DNA from: Cadophora sp. MPI-SDFR-AT-0126
Taxonomy: Eukaryota > Ascomycota > Leotiomycetes > Helotiales > Ploettnerulaceae
NCBI GenBank assembly: GCA_020747065.1
Contig: JAGMVK010000006.1
Span: 1,240,001-1,304,000 of the forward strand
DNA: 64,000 nt
Direction: 5' to 3'
A model generated the notes under the pieces. It saw nothing but the letters and a program-made list of their open reading frames with translations. It was not told where the DNA came from and did no database searches. The stretch's first letter is position 1; each line of letters begins with the position of its first letter. This document shows positions 33,410-43,750 of the stretch, piece by piece. A program made the translations under genes and the position numbers.

Positions 33410-34951
33410 ATGGTCTCACAAGTCGAGCCTTCCCAGTCCCTGGCCCTTCGAGGGCCCTCCTCGGTCGTCTCGAGGTCTTCCAGGCATCGTCGACATGGCA
33501 GATCGCATGCTGGAGGCTCATCCTTTGTACCGCAGAACGAATTCCCCGTCTTCAGTCACACGGGAGATGTTGAGATCCTCGTCAAGGCTGGCTCCCAAAC
33601 GAATCGATACCTTCTCCATCGCATAATTCTCACGCAATGTTCAGGCTTCTTTGAAGCAAGCACAAGTCAGGAATGGTCGAAAGCAAGCAATGAGGGCGGG
33701 GCAGAACTGGCTAGGATAGGAGAGGACTCGGGCAGCGAGTCTGCGAGGAGTAATAAGAAACGCTGGAGATATGAGCTGGATGCTGGTGCCAGCGACGACG
33801 ATATCCCCATGCTCGTCCAGAAGGAGAATACGCAAGCATCTCTTTTTGGCTCGACAGATGCTCGACCTCCGCCTGTTCGAAATAAGCCACCCTCTTCGAA
33901 TCCCTCTTTCTTTCGGTCAGTCGCAAACCTCTCACTTTCAACTCCACAAGCTTCATCGGCACCTCCTCTCAGTCCACAAGACCAAGAATTGTTGAACGAC
34001 TACGACAACCTCTTCCGGATCTTCTATAATTATCCTCCATCTCTCGATCCAATCGACATAGCAACCGCCTACATTCAATGCAAGTCTCTCCTAGCACTTG
34101 CAGACCTCTACGACGCACTTGCAGTGGTTGGGCCCAGAATCGACCACCACCTTCTCCAGTTCCAATCGAGGCTCTGGAAACAAATCGCAAAATACCCCTC
34201 CTCATATCTAAAACTTGGCTACCTGGCGCAATCCAAGACCATCTTTGAAGAAGCTCTCATCCATGTCGTAGGCGCATGGCCCATGGGAGAGCGCCACATC
34301 CGGCATCAGCTCCCCGAGACTGTCCTCCATATCATAGAAGACAAAGTGGACGAGTTAGACGATCTAGTAGGCAAAATCGAAGGACGTCTCTACCGTCTGA
34401 ATCTCACAACCTCCAGAGGGGAGAGAGTAACCCCCCATAACAGCTACCTCGATTGGCTAGCCATGTCTCTCTTCAGACAATGGCTATCTGATGCAACCTC
34501 ACCTCCACCACCACCTCCCATACCACGAGCCTCGCAGTCCCGGAATGGAGCTGGTCATGCGCGGAATAACACCATCCAGGTAACCATAGCAGCACCCCAC
34601 CACACCAATCAAACAGTCCAGCAATTCCACCCCTCCTCATCCCTCTCCTCGTCCTCCTCCACTGGTCCAGGAAACACTAATCCGCATCTCGGTCGCGTCT
34701 TTCGCACTCTCGGCTCCGCGCCTTCCTCATATCTTGGTCACGACGAGTGCAAGAAATTCCTCAAACTTACGCCAGAGTTGTACTCCCGTGAAAATCTGAA
34801 GAAGTTCGAAAAGAGACTCGAGGAAATGAAGAGTTTGGCGAGAGACGTAGTGAGACCGCTTATGCGGAGCAGTCTACTTGGAGAAGGAACGCATGTGAGC
34901 TATTTGGTTTGCACGAAAGTAACCGAGAGGGACTTCCCTTGGAACGAATAG
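33410..34951 (+). CDS. BTB/POZ-domain protein
   Basis: One exon, 513 aa. The BTB fold starts near residue 50 (GDVEILVKAGSQTNRYLLHR, IILTQCSGFFEASTSQEW), then is split by an Arg/Ser-rich disordered insertion of about 100 residues. A helical region follows (LLNDYDNLFRIFYNYPPSL, IDIATAYIQCKSLLALADLY, VVGPRIDHHLLQFQSRLWKQ). The C-terminal half contains Pro and Ser runs and ends with CKKFLKLTPELYSRENLKKF. BTB domains mediate dimerisation and cullin-3 recruitment; no DNA-binding or Kelch partner domain is visible, so the partner is unknown. The start at 33410 is an ATG, but an upstream ATG at 33379 in another frame leaves the 5' structure uncertain. Confidence 0.85.
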   Translation: MVSQVEPSQSLALRGPSSVVSRSSRHRRHGRSHAGGSSFVPQNEFPVFSHTGDVEILVKAGSQTNRYLLHRIILTQCSGFFEASTSQEWSKASNEGGAELARIGEDSGSESARSNKKRWRYELDAGASDDDIPMLVQKENTQASLFGSTDARPPPVRNKPPSSNPSFFRSVANLSLSTPQASSAPPLSPQDQELLNDYDNLFRIFYNYPPSLDPIDIATAYIQCKSLLALADLYDALAVVGPRIDHHLLQFQSRLWKQIAKYPSSYLKLGYLAQSKTIFEEALIHVVGAWPMGERHIRHQLPETVLHIIEDKVDELDDLVGKIEGRLYRLNLTTSRGERVTPHNSYLDWLAMSLFRQWLSDATSPPPPPPIPRASQSRNGAGHARNNTIQVTIAAPHHTNQTVQQFHPSSSLSSSSSTGPGNTNPHLGRVFRTLGSAPSSYLGHDECKKFLKLTPELYSRENLKKFEKRLEEMKSLARDVVRPLMRSSLLGEGTHVSYLVCTKVTERDFPWNE

Positions 34952-36187
34952 AAATCACGTTCAGCAATGATAATCCAGAGACGTGCCAAAGACGCGAAGA
35001 GGGCAGACAGCACATGGAGCATGGCACAGCACGCGACACATTTCTTACGAAGTTACGAGATGCACTTGACTTTCCTTTTCTTTTACATAGTTTCCTGTGG
35101 GTCCGGTATCCTTTGGGCATGTTATGGGCAGATGAAGTTACAGTGTTGGATGAATGGATATGGATACCCCAGTTAGGCGTTTGGATTGATTTGCATTTCT
35201 GGACGTAATCGGGGGTAAGTTAGTGCGGGGTGTTTATACCAGTCGAGGGGTGGATGTATGTACCTGATGTAAGGGTTGTGGGTGGTGAAAAAAGTAGGAT
35301 ATGTCATAATTAGAGTGTAAAATGCCCTGTTACATTGTAATGTGATACGACGTGACAGATCGCACGAAGTCTTGAATGTGACAGTTTTGCGTATCTTTTG
35401 TGTGGCGATCCTGGAGATCGATTACGAGAATCAAAATTCCGGCGCAAACAGTGAGCTGCAACTCATATCCTACCGACACGATAATACGCCATTACCTTAT
35501 CATCAGCTGGACCGTGGTAATAAGCAGAAGACTTCACCCTGGAAATACCAACACATGGGCTGCAGTTACAAGAGGCATTGTCCTGGATCCTCGTTTCTTT
35601 TCGTGCAAATCCAATAGAGACCACTGTGCATATGCTCGCTTAACCAGATATGGGCCATAGGAACAGTAAACAAACACTTGATCTCCAGTTCTCCAAAGTG
35701 TAAACGGTAAAATATTTAAATCAACTTGGTCAATTTGAGATCACATTCAATATCACGTCCTGTCTGACGCGATTTGGACCAGTAACTGGTTGGTTCTCGA
35801 ATGAAGTGTAGACTCCGCACAGCAGGCTTTCTCCGGCTCTAAGGCTCTTCCGTGGGTCGACTTCCGAGATCTTGCAATAGATCATACTTCGTACCATCGG
35901 AACGTAGAGCCACAAAGTTTCAGTGTGCCCCACGTTCTCCACCAACCGGAATTGAAGTCAGGGGTGTACCGTACATGAAATCTTTGGAGATCGCTCGCCC
36001 GGCATGGAGGGTTGACGGCTCGGCGGATCTCGGCGGCTGCTGTGAGCTACCTGATATCATTCCCGACAGGAAGTTGAATGAAGTCGAATGCCACTGTCTG
36101 ATTTTCATTTACAATCATTTCCTTCAAGTTGTTTTCATACCTCTCATCAATAGCTTTTCAATCGCCCACCCTTCAATACACTCCATA
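34952..36187. other. Intergenic region upstream of the sulfatase gene
   Basis: No gene is supported. Part of it (35852-36187) is open in frame with the sulfatase, but the sulfatase domain starts right after the ATG at 36188. A CGG-rich direct repeat lies at 36019-36036. Confidence 0.4.
36019..36036. promoter_or_regulatory. Direct repeat of CTCGGCGG upstream of the sulfatase
   Basis: CTCGGCGG at 36019-36026 and again at 36029-36036, a 10-bp period, about 150 bp upstream of the sulfatase ATG. CGG triplets are the usual half-sites of Zn2Cys6 regulators. Confidence 0.4.
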
Positions 36188-37883
36188 ATGGCCACCCCAC
36201 ACAAGATCCCCCCCGTCCCATCCGGCCTCCCATCATCAAAACCCAACCTCCTCATCTTCATGCCAGACCAGCTCCGCTACGACGCAATAGGCTGTTTCGG
36301 CAACCCCCTCGTCCAAACCCCAAACATCGACGCCTTCGCCTCTCACGCCACAAAGTTCACAAACTGCTACCTCCAGGCCACCGTCTGCGCCCAGAGCCGC
36401 TGCTCCATCTACACCGGCCAGTACCCGCACGTCTCCGGGCACCGCAGCCTCGAGAACCTCATCAAGCCATGGGAGCCCAACATGTTCCGCTCGTTGAAAG
36501 AGGACGGGTACCACGTCGCATGTCTGGCGCCCAGAGGCGACACCTTCGCGCCGACGGTCACGGAGCTGAGCGTCACGGAATACGGGTTCCTCGAGACGCC
36601 AGAGTTCATGCCGAAGTTTGCTGGGGGAAGCGAGAAGGAAGGTCCCGAGGATATCTGGTCACGATTGTTCTACAAGGGCGTGAGAGGACCCGAGAAAGCG
36701 GTAGATTACGATGAGGCGGCTGTGCGATCTGCGTTGAAGTGGCTCGAATGCCCGCCTGAAGGCCCATGGGTCTTGTACCTGCCTCTCATTTTCCCGCATT
36801 GTCCGTTCCAGGTCGAGGAGCCGTACTTCTCGATGTATGAGAGGGCGAAGATGCCTTTGCCGGGGAAACATGCCGTGAAGACAGGGTATGAACCGAGATA
36901 TTTCGAGGCGAATCGAGCGAGGTATCGGACGGAGAGGGCAACGGATGAGGTGTGGGCAGAGATTGCAGCTACGTATTATGGCATGATTACTCGACTGGAT
37001 GATCAGTTCGGACGCGTGATGAACGGATTGCGAAAGTGCGATCCTGAGAACAAAACTGTGGTCATGTTTTACACTGACCATGGAGAGTATCTTGGTGATC
37101 ACGGAATTGTGAGTACATGGGGTTTTCATGCTTTGACTTCTGCAGTCTATGACTTCTTTCTCCGATCCAGAACTCGTCACTACCTCCATCAAAATCGTGT
37201 CTTGTTCAGATCAAGAACTAACCCAACCCTTTTCTTCCCAGGTTGAGAAATGGCCCAGCGGCGTAAGCGAGGTTCTAGCACGAGAGCCTCTCATCATCGG
37301 CGGTGCAGGACTCCCAGAAGGCAAGACCTGCGACGAGATGTGTGAAATGGTCGACCTGCTTCCGACCGTCTTCCAGCTCTGCCAAATACCAGAGACATTT
37401 CCGCACAATGGCACCTCCTTGCTCCCCATGATCTTGAACGGAGCGAAACATCCCAAGAAGTACGCTTACACTGAAGGCGGTTTCTTGTTATCCGAAGAGC
37501 CACTACTCGAGCAGGCGCCGTACCCGTATGATATCAAAGCTGTGTTGCAGCATGAGGACACAGCACTTGTTGGCAAGGCGGTGGGCATGCGGAGTAAGGA
37601 GTGGACGTATGTGTACCGACTGTACGAGCCTGCAGAGCTGTACAATAGGAGGGACGACGTGGGCGAGTTGCACAATTTAGCTGCTGATCCGAAGTATGCT
37701 GCAGTTGTGGCCGAGATGCAGGGTGAGATGTTTAGGTGGATGATGCAGACGACGGATGTTTTGCCTTATCAAAAGGATGCCCGTTTTCCGCCGGTTGAGT
37801 TGCTGAGTCCAAGAGAACAATACCTGAAGCGTTTAGAGACGGCGAAATTGAAGGTGCAGCAACCGGAAGCGATTTTTGTCTAA
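36188..37883 (+). CDS. Sulfatase (alkaline phosphatase superfamily)
   Basis: Two exons, 36188-37108 and 37242-37883, with a 133-nt intron; 520 aa. The N-terminal metal-binding strand reads NLLIFMPDQLRYDAIG. The active-site motif is C67-A-Q-S-R (VCAQSRCSIYTGQYPHVSGH), where C67 would be oxidised to formylglycine. The usual pattern is C-x-P/A-x-R, so Gln at +2 is a minority form. PLIFPHCPF and DHGEYLGDHG supply further metal and sulfate ligands. The C-terminal subdomain includes SKEWTYVYRLYEPAELYNRR. No signal peptide is visible from 36188, so the enzyme is probably cytosolic; a longer in-frame start exists upstream. The substrate is unknown. The gene is convergent with a regulator and near an MFS sugar-type transporter, suggesting use of a sulfated compound. 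Confidence 0.92.
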
Positions 37884-38057
37884 GTTCCAAAGCCACGTGC
37901 ATTCACTGCATGAGCTTAGAAGTTGTTGGGCCTTGGGATGAACCGGCTCGCAGTTGTGTAAATTTCAGGTGTGTATGGTGAAGATAAAGATAGGAGGCTT
38001 TGAGCTGAAATTGATTCAAAAAACCTTTTACATACTCTGACAGATGTTTTTGACGTT

Positions 38058-40495
38058 CTATGGATCCATAGGGAAGCTCTCATGAATTTCAAAAGAATTA
38101 TACATGAACATATTGAAATCATGGTCCTGGAATTGGAAATCCCAATTGTTGTCCCATGTGTCATTTTCTCCCATGATTCCCCGGGGTGGTATATAAACTT
38201 TTGATGGAGGCAGATCACGCGTATCGTCGATCGTGGCCACCATGTCATTTTCAGTGCGGCCAGGAGCCAGCTCTTGCTCTGGCAGCATACCATCATCGTT
38301 TGTCGTATTGTCAAGCTTCTGGTGCTCGCCTTTTTCGTTTCGGTAAATGGTGTCTAGCGGGCCATATTTCGACATCATTCGCTCTTGGTTCACTGCATTC
38401 CAGGAAGACCCCTTCTCCAATGCCGTCTCATCTTCTGAATGGTTTCTGGAAAAGTCAGCTGAAGTTTTGCGGAGTAAATAGTGAGCTGACCCTGTGCAGC
38501 TTTCGGAGCCACGTTGCCGATTGTAATATCGCAGCATAGTGCAGATATCTTTCTGCTGCGAAGTGATAAGTTAGCCTGGTCGTGTAGATTATACTGAAAA
38601 TTCACTTACGATCTGTGAAACAAACGGAAGGTACGGCAACAATTCAGTCAACACATCTGCACATGACTCTAAGAAGTGGGGGATGTTCCCCGTTGACACC
38701 CCTAGATTGTCTGCAACATTTGGTTGCAGCTGGCAAAGAATTTTCGCACATTGATACGCGTAGATAGCGATACCCGAGTCAGTGACTTTAAGACTACCTG
38801 AGGAATCCAGCTTTAATATCAGATCGAAGTTATTTACCTGTTGTACGGCATGCTCAGAACATGTTTTCTGAAAATTTTGGGTGGCATCTGGTGTGACGTG
38901 CTGTAATATCGTTGCAGAGAACGATTCTTTAAGGTTGGGAAAGAATCCTTGATACAGGTCGCAGAAGCTCTGTCGCCACACGATATGCAGCATTATCAGA
39001 GTCTTTCTGGAAGGCGAGAGAGCATGAAGCAGAAGAGATCTCTCACTGAGCTCAAATGACCTTGGAAGCGCTTCATGAAACCGATATAGCTCCAATTCGA
39101 ACTCTTGCAGCTGGTCATAAAATCCATCAGGTAGACAGGTTTCCAGAGCTGTTGTCCTAACGCATCTGCACTTGTGTCAGTCGGATGTCTGAACGTCTGC
39201 CACGGTAGCCTGACCTAAGAATTCTGTCCCTAAGATTCAGGACGCGGATATAATATGCCAGTATGCCTAGGTTCGAGCTGCTCTTTGTACAAGTTGGATG
39301 CAGCATTTCAAAGGACTCACACCCTTCATCCATGGCAAATGAGGTCTCTGGGCATGGTAGTCGAACATGGCAGTTGCTACCAGGGACCGTCGTAAACTCT
39401 GCCAGTCCACCAGCGAACAATGACTCCTGCATGTACAAGGCCCACATTACTCGTATCCTGGTTTCGCTTTCAATGAAGGACAGATCCCTTCTCTCATGAT
39501 TCAGTCGACTAATATATGCCAGCCGCGATGCTATCGAGAGAAGCACCATCACTTTCTTGAACCTCCTCTTCACGGTATGGCAGAGGATCAAGATGAGAAT
39601 AGTCTGAATATTTGCCAAACAGGTATCATCGTAGTTTTCAAGGACAGATGACTCTGCCTCACTCACCCACGCGTCCGTTCGTAGTTTGCTGGGGCAATTT
39701 TTCGGCAAGTAAAGTGACCCCGCGGCACAGACTGCTTTGAGAAGTATTGGTGGACATTGTCCTCGTCGAAATTCGCTCATGAATAATGCCCGGTGCAGGA
39801 AACTAAACTGAGGTATCGGGTATACATGATCAAAGTACGAGTCGATACACGTTCTCACTTCTGTGTCGTCACAGTTCATAGATCTGTTAGTGGTAAGTTT
39901 CTGTTTGGCAGAAGAATGGGACAAAGCCTACGTCTTCGATGAAGTAAGTTTCTGTTCACTAAATACCTCCGAGCCGCCTCCGGAACTGAAGCTTCCTTGT
40001 GGCAGAGAGTCCTGCAATGTGGTATCTATTGAAGTCGAGGAGAAAGGCTGCTCAACGATTGGGCTAGGTGAAAGCGACCCACGCACTTTTCGTCTCGATG
40101 GTAGATATTCACATTTGAATCCGCGAGACGTGCATCGCTTACATTGCGGAACGTCCCCTGAACAGCGAGCTTTATGTTTGTGGCAGACAGAACATGCCCT
40201 TGGAGCTCGCTTTCGTACCGTACCGGCCAGCGTGTATGGTTGTCCTGTGAGTTGTGATGAAGTTCCATGTGGCCCTAAGCACATTGGCGATGGCAATGCT
40301 TCTCCAACGGGCTCGCAGAGAAAATTCAGTCTCTGACAGTTGATGCATGTCTCGTCGGATTCAAATGCCCGACGGCATTTCACCTGTGACAAATTTAGTC
40401 ACTTATCGTTCATTCAGTTACTGGTATAGCTATAGCGAAGTTCGTACCTTCCGAGCACGGCACTGCTGGCATGCCTTTCTAGCCAGCGTTGACAT
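38058..40495 (-). CDS. Transcription factor with two tandem Zn(II)2Cys6 clusters
   Basis: Five exons: 40448-40495, 39932-40383, 39215-39883, 38610-39165 and 38058-38555; 740 aa. Cluster 1 is C9, C12, C19, C29, C32, C39 (ACQQCRARKVKCRR). Cluster 2 is C80, C83, C90, C97, C100, C107 (ACSVCHKHKARCSG, CKRCTSRGFKCEYLPSRRK). Each is complete. Intron 1 splits cluster 1 just before its third Cys. A fungal-specific transcription factor middle domain follows (YFDHVYPIPQFSFLHRALFM, LLKAVCAAGSLYL, IASRLAYISRLNHERRDLSF, RIRVMWALYMQESLF). The acidic C-terminus (NWDFQFQDHDFNMFMYNSFE) looks activating. It is divergent from the MFS transporter and convergent with the sulfatase, so these are its likely targets. 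The acceptor of exon 5 is a CAGCAG tandem, which could give forms differing by one Gln. Confidence 0.88.
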
Positions 40496-40765
40496 GTTGT
40501 TTGGTGTAGGTAGTGAAACTCAGACATCCCTCCCGTTCGGCAAGCATACTTCTACGAGATCCTAAATCTGCAGGCACGATTAGGGGCAATTCAGTAGTTC
40601 CGTGATGTGATCCGACGCCTGAATGGCGTCAGCTTGCGGAGTCCCCATTGCGGGGTATCACACCTGCAGGACCTGCACGAGTCATTACAATAACCACAGA
40701 TATTGTCCATGCTGGCGACCTCGTTTTCAAAGTAAACAGACTAGGACCCGTGCCGCCGAGTGCCT

Positions 40766-40776
40766 CCGAGAGCCGG
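40766..40776. promoter_or_regulatory. CCG-N5-CGG element, copy 1
   Basis: CCGAGAGCCGG, everted CGG half-sites with 5-bp spacing, in a GC-rich patch. An identical copy lies 177 bp to the right. A candidate site for a zinc-cluster factor, possibly the adjacent regulator. Confidence 0.45.
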
Positions 40777-40942
40777 CGAGGAGGGGGTTCCGTGGTTCTA
40801 TAGGGATGGGTCTGGCAAGAGATGAGCTATCACGATGTTTAGTGTCCACATTGCGACATGTTCAATCCAGAACTGCTTCATTCCGATTATGCTCTTACCA
40901 AGTCCATCCAACTATGAGACCTTCCCTGCCTGTTGATTGCCG

Positions 40943-40953
40943 CCGAGAGCCGG
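40943..40953. promoter_or_regulatory. CCG-N5-CGG element, copy 2
   Basis: Identical 11 bp to the copy at 40766, in the same orientation and about 170 bp upstream of the transporter ATG. GCCG or TCCG flanks differ, so the shared core is exactly the triplets and spacer. Confidence 0.45.
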
Positions 40954-41122
40954 ATAGTTCCCCAAGATTGATGTTGATGATGTCTCGGAAGCAAATCACA
41001 TCGTGATAAATAGTTCTATGAGCAGCAGTGATTCGCAATCTGCACGAAGATCAAGAGATTGAGACGACACAATTCACCACGCTCTACATTTCTGCAGCTA
41101 CTAGTAACGACTCAAACTCAAT

Positions 41123-42984
41123 ATGGCGAAGACCGGGGTACTCCAACATTTCAACCTGCAACTAGCTCTGGCGTGTTTGTTGATTGCGGTTTCAACATTC
41201 AACTATGGATTCGATAATCAAGCATTCGCAACAACTCAAGCAATGACCCCGTTCACTCGCCAATTCGGGGTCTACAATCCGAAGACGAAAAAGTATGCTT
41301 TAGAGACGTATTGGCTTTCGCTGTTCAACAGTCTCAATTACGCCGGTTTTGGAACAGGAAAGTCCGCTTCCGTACGTCGAGCTAGAAGAAATGCTAACAT
41401 CAGATAGGTGTTGTGATTGGGAGTATCATTAGCTCTCGATATGGCAGGCGTTGTTGTATGTTCACGATGAGCTGCTATGCAATCGTCACTGCGACAATTG
41501 CTGTCACCTCTGCTTCAAGATGGCAGATCTTGGCTGCAAGGATCTTGAACTGTAAGTATGCTGCTATTTCATGATCTGTGAATTCCCTAACTGATATCAA
41601 CAGATGTCTACGTTGGAATGGAGCTCTCTGTAGTCCCTGTCTACCAATCCGAAATCGTACCAGCCCAGGTTCGAGGACTCATCGTTGGAACTTACCAGCT
41701 ATCTTTGCTTGTAAGATACTTGTCATTGCTTCGCTCTCCTTAGAGCTAACCACAGCACAGTTAGGGGGCATCATCATCAATTCCATCTGCAGAGGCACCA
41801 GCGAGCTCCCAGATAACCGAGCTTGGAGGATTCCGATCGGGCTTTTCTATATTGTACCCTCGATAGTCCTCAGCTTGATATGGTTCATTCCCGAGGTTCG
41901 CATCTCTTGCTGCTATAAATGAAGACCAAGATTGACCTACCTGTGTAGTCTCCGCGATGGTTGCTGAGCCGTGGTCGAATCGAGGAAGGCCGAGCCGCTC
42001 TGGCTAAGTTGAGGCAAGGGACCATGACCGATGCTGAGATAGAGACCGAGTTTGCTGCCACGCAGCTCACGCTCGAGAGAGAAGTAGAGTCCGGATCCTT
42101 CAAGGAGCTTTGGCAGGGCGTCAACCTCAAGCGTACTCTGATCGTCGTTGGGGTGAGCTTCTTCCAACAAGCCACTGGCCAGGCGTTCACTTCCCAGTAT
42201 GGCGCAATCTTTATTCGATCGCTGGGAACTGTAAACCCTTTCACAATGACTATAGTCAACAGCATAATAAGCGCCGTCGGTGTAATGGTGTCACTTTCAA
42301 TGGTGGACAAAATTGGACGAAAGTACGCATTGAGATTTCCACAAAGATGATGCCCGCAAACTGACTTCAACCCGTACAGACCACTTCTTCTTGCTGGAGC
42401 CGTAACACAACTGGCTGCTTTGATTACCATGGGCTCACTAGGAACAGTCGCCAATCCAAGTGTGCAGATAAAAACAGGTATCGTATCAACACTGACTATT
42501 TTCGGATTCGGTTTTGGTCTGGGCTGGGCACCTCTCACGTTCGTCGTCACCACAGAGTTGCCTGCTCTCCGGCTTAGAGACCAATCTCAACGGGTTGTCG
42601 GTCTAGTCAATGTTCTTGTTGCGTAAGTTGTCTTTCGCACCTTACCAAGTGACCAAGTCTCACGCTAATGCACCACATAGATTCGTCGTGGCCTTTTCCC
42701 TCCCGTATATGCTCAACGATCCGGGTAATCTCAAGTCCAAGGTCGGCTTCATCTATGGATCTATGGCTTTCTGTGCTCTGATTTTCACCTGGTTTTTGGT
42801 GCCAGAATGTAAAGGGAAATCCCTCGAAGAGATTGATCTCATGTTCATGGAGAACGTGCCGATACGCCAATTCAGAACATACAAACCAACTATCCTGTTG
42901 GAAAACAAGAACGAGAGTGGGGAGGAGGGGAATCCTGGCAAGGTTACCGTTGTTCACTTGGGAGGGAAAGACTCAAGTGTCTAA
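41123..42984 (+). CDS. MFS sugar transporter, first intron donor abnormal
   Basis: Seven exons: 41123-41357, 41408-41551, 41604-41710, 41761-41895, 41949-42322, 42380-42622 and 42681-42984; 513 aa. Sugar-porter motifs are present: SSRYGRRCC (loop 2-3), YQSEIVPAQVRGLIVGTYQL, PESPRWLLSRGR, SFFQQATGQAFTSQYG, MVDKIGRK and PECKGKSLEEIDLMF. Twelve membrane helices can be followed. The first intron, as needed to give YAGFGTGVVIGSIISSRYG, starts with GA at 41358-41359; a change of A to T at 41359 would make a normal GTAAGT. All other introns are GT-AG. A cryptic GT at 41346 would restore the frame with loss of four residues. Substrate is probably a sugar or related polyol. It is divergent from the tandem-zinc-cluster regulator. 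Confidence 0.85.
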
Positions 42985-43750
42985 GCAGGTTGTAGCCGAT
43001 AGATGCTGCACACAGAAGAGCTTGGGGCGGACAGCACATTAAAATGAGGCTTTCAGCTTTGCATCAGCAAGCTGATTTGATACCTCTAAATAGAAGACCT
43101 CGGCGATTGAAAATAAACAGACTGAGCTTCAAATGGTTCGGTGTTGCTTCATCGTGCTGTGCTTACGACTTTCCTGTAGCATGCTGAACAGCTTCAACAT
43201 CCTCACTCACATGGCCGAACAAAAATCGGGCTCTCGAACCTTCACGTCCCGTCTCCAACCACGAATATCAAATTTGTAGAAAGTCGCCTGCTTTGCTATT
43301 GCATCTCATTTCCCATCATTTTAGCTCAAACACCTTGTACCTAATATCTAACAAGCCTAGAAGTTGACCACCCGAACTTTTTTGCCCAAGCTCCTGCCAA
43401 AACGCTCATATCCCATATTCTCGTCTTCTCATCCACTCATCTCGCTTCTCAATCTTGTCATCTTGCTACATTCTTTTCGCCATCCTTGCATATGACGGAG
43501 CATGTTAAGAAAGAAATACCAGATCTACACTTGGTATTATGTTGACCTCAAATCGCTTAAATCTTCGCAGCCCATCAAAGGAAACCGTAACAACAATGAA
43601 ATGCAATTCAGCTCCCTGATCTCATCACTCAGAAGGAAAGAAAGGAGAAGAGTTCATGAGAAAGCGCCAGCGCAGAGAAAACAAACACACCAAAAAATCA
43701 AGGCGCCTCACCCTTATCCCAAGCGTAATCCCCTCCCACCTAGCATTCAA
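42985..43750. other. Intergenic region between convergent genes
   Basis: 3' flanks of the transporter and the trehalose synthase gene. No gene is supported; a frame at 43502-43996 is mostly antisense to the last trehalose synthase exon. Confidence 0.4.

Larger units (their letters stand above)
40496..41122. promoter_or_regulatory. Divergent promoter of the tandem-zinc-cluster regulator and the MFS transporter
   Basis: 627 bp between two outward-facing starts, with no credible gene. It holds two identical copies of CCGAGAGCCGG at 40766-40776 and 40943-40953. Confidence 0.6.

Noticed and set aside
35852..36187. In-frame upstream extension of the sulfatase
   Set aside because: The sequence here has no ATG in good context near its start and no signal peptide; the domain begins right after 36188.
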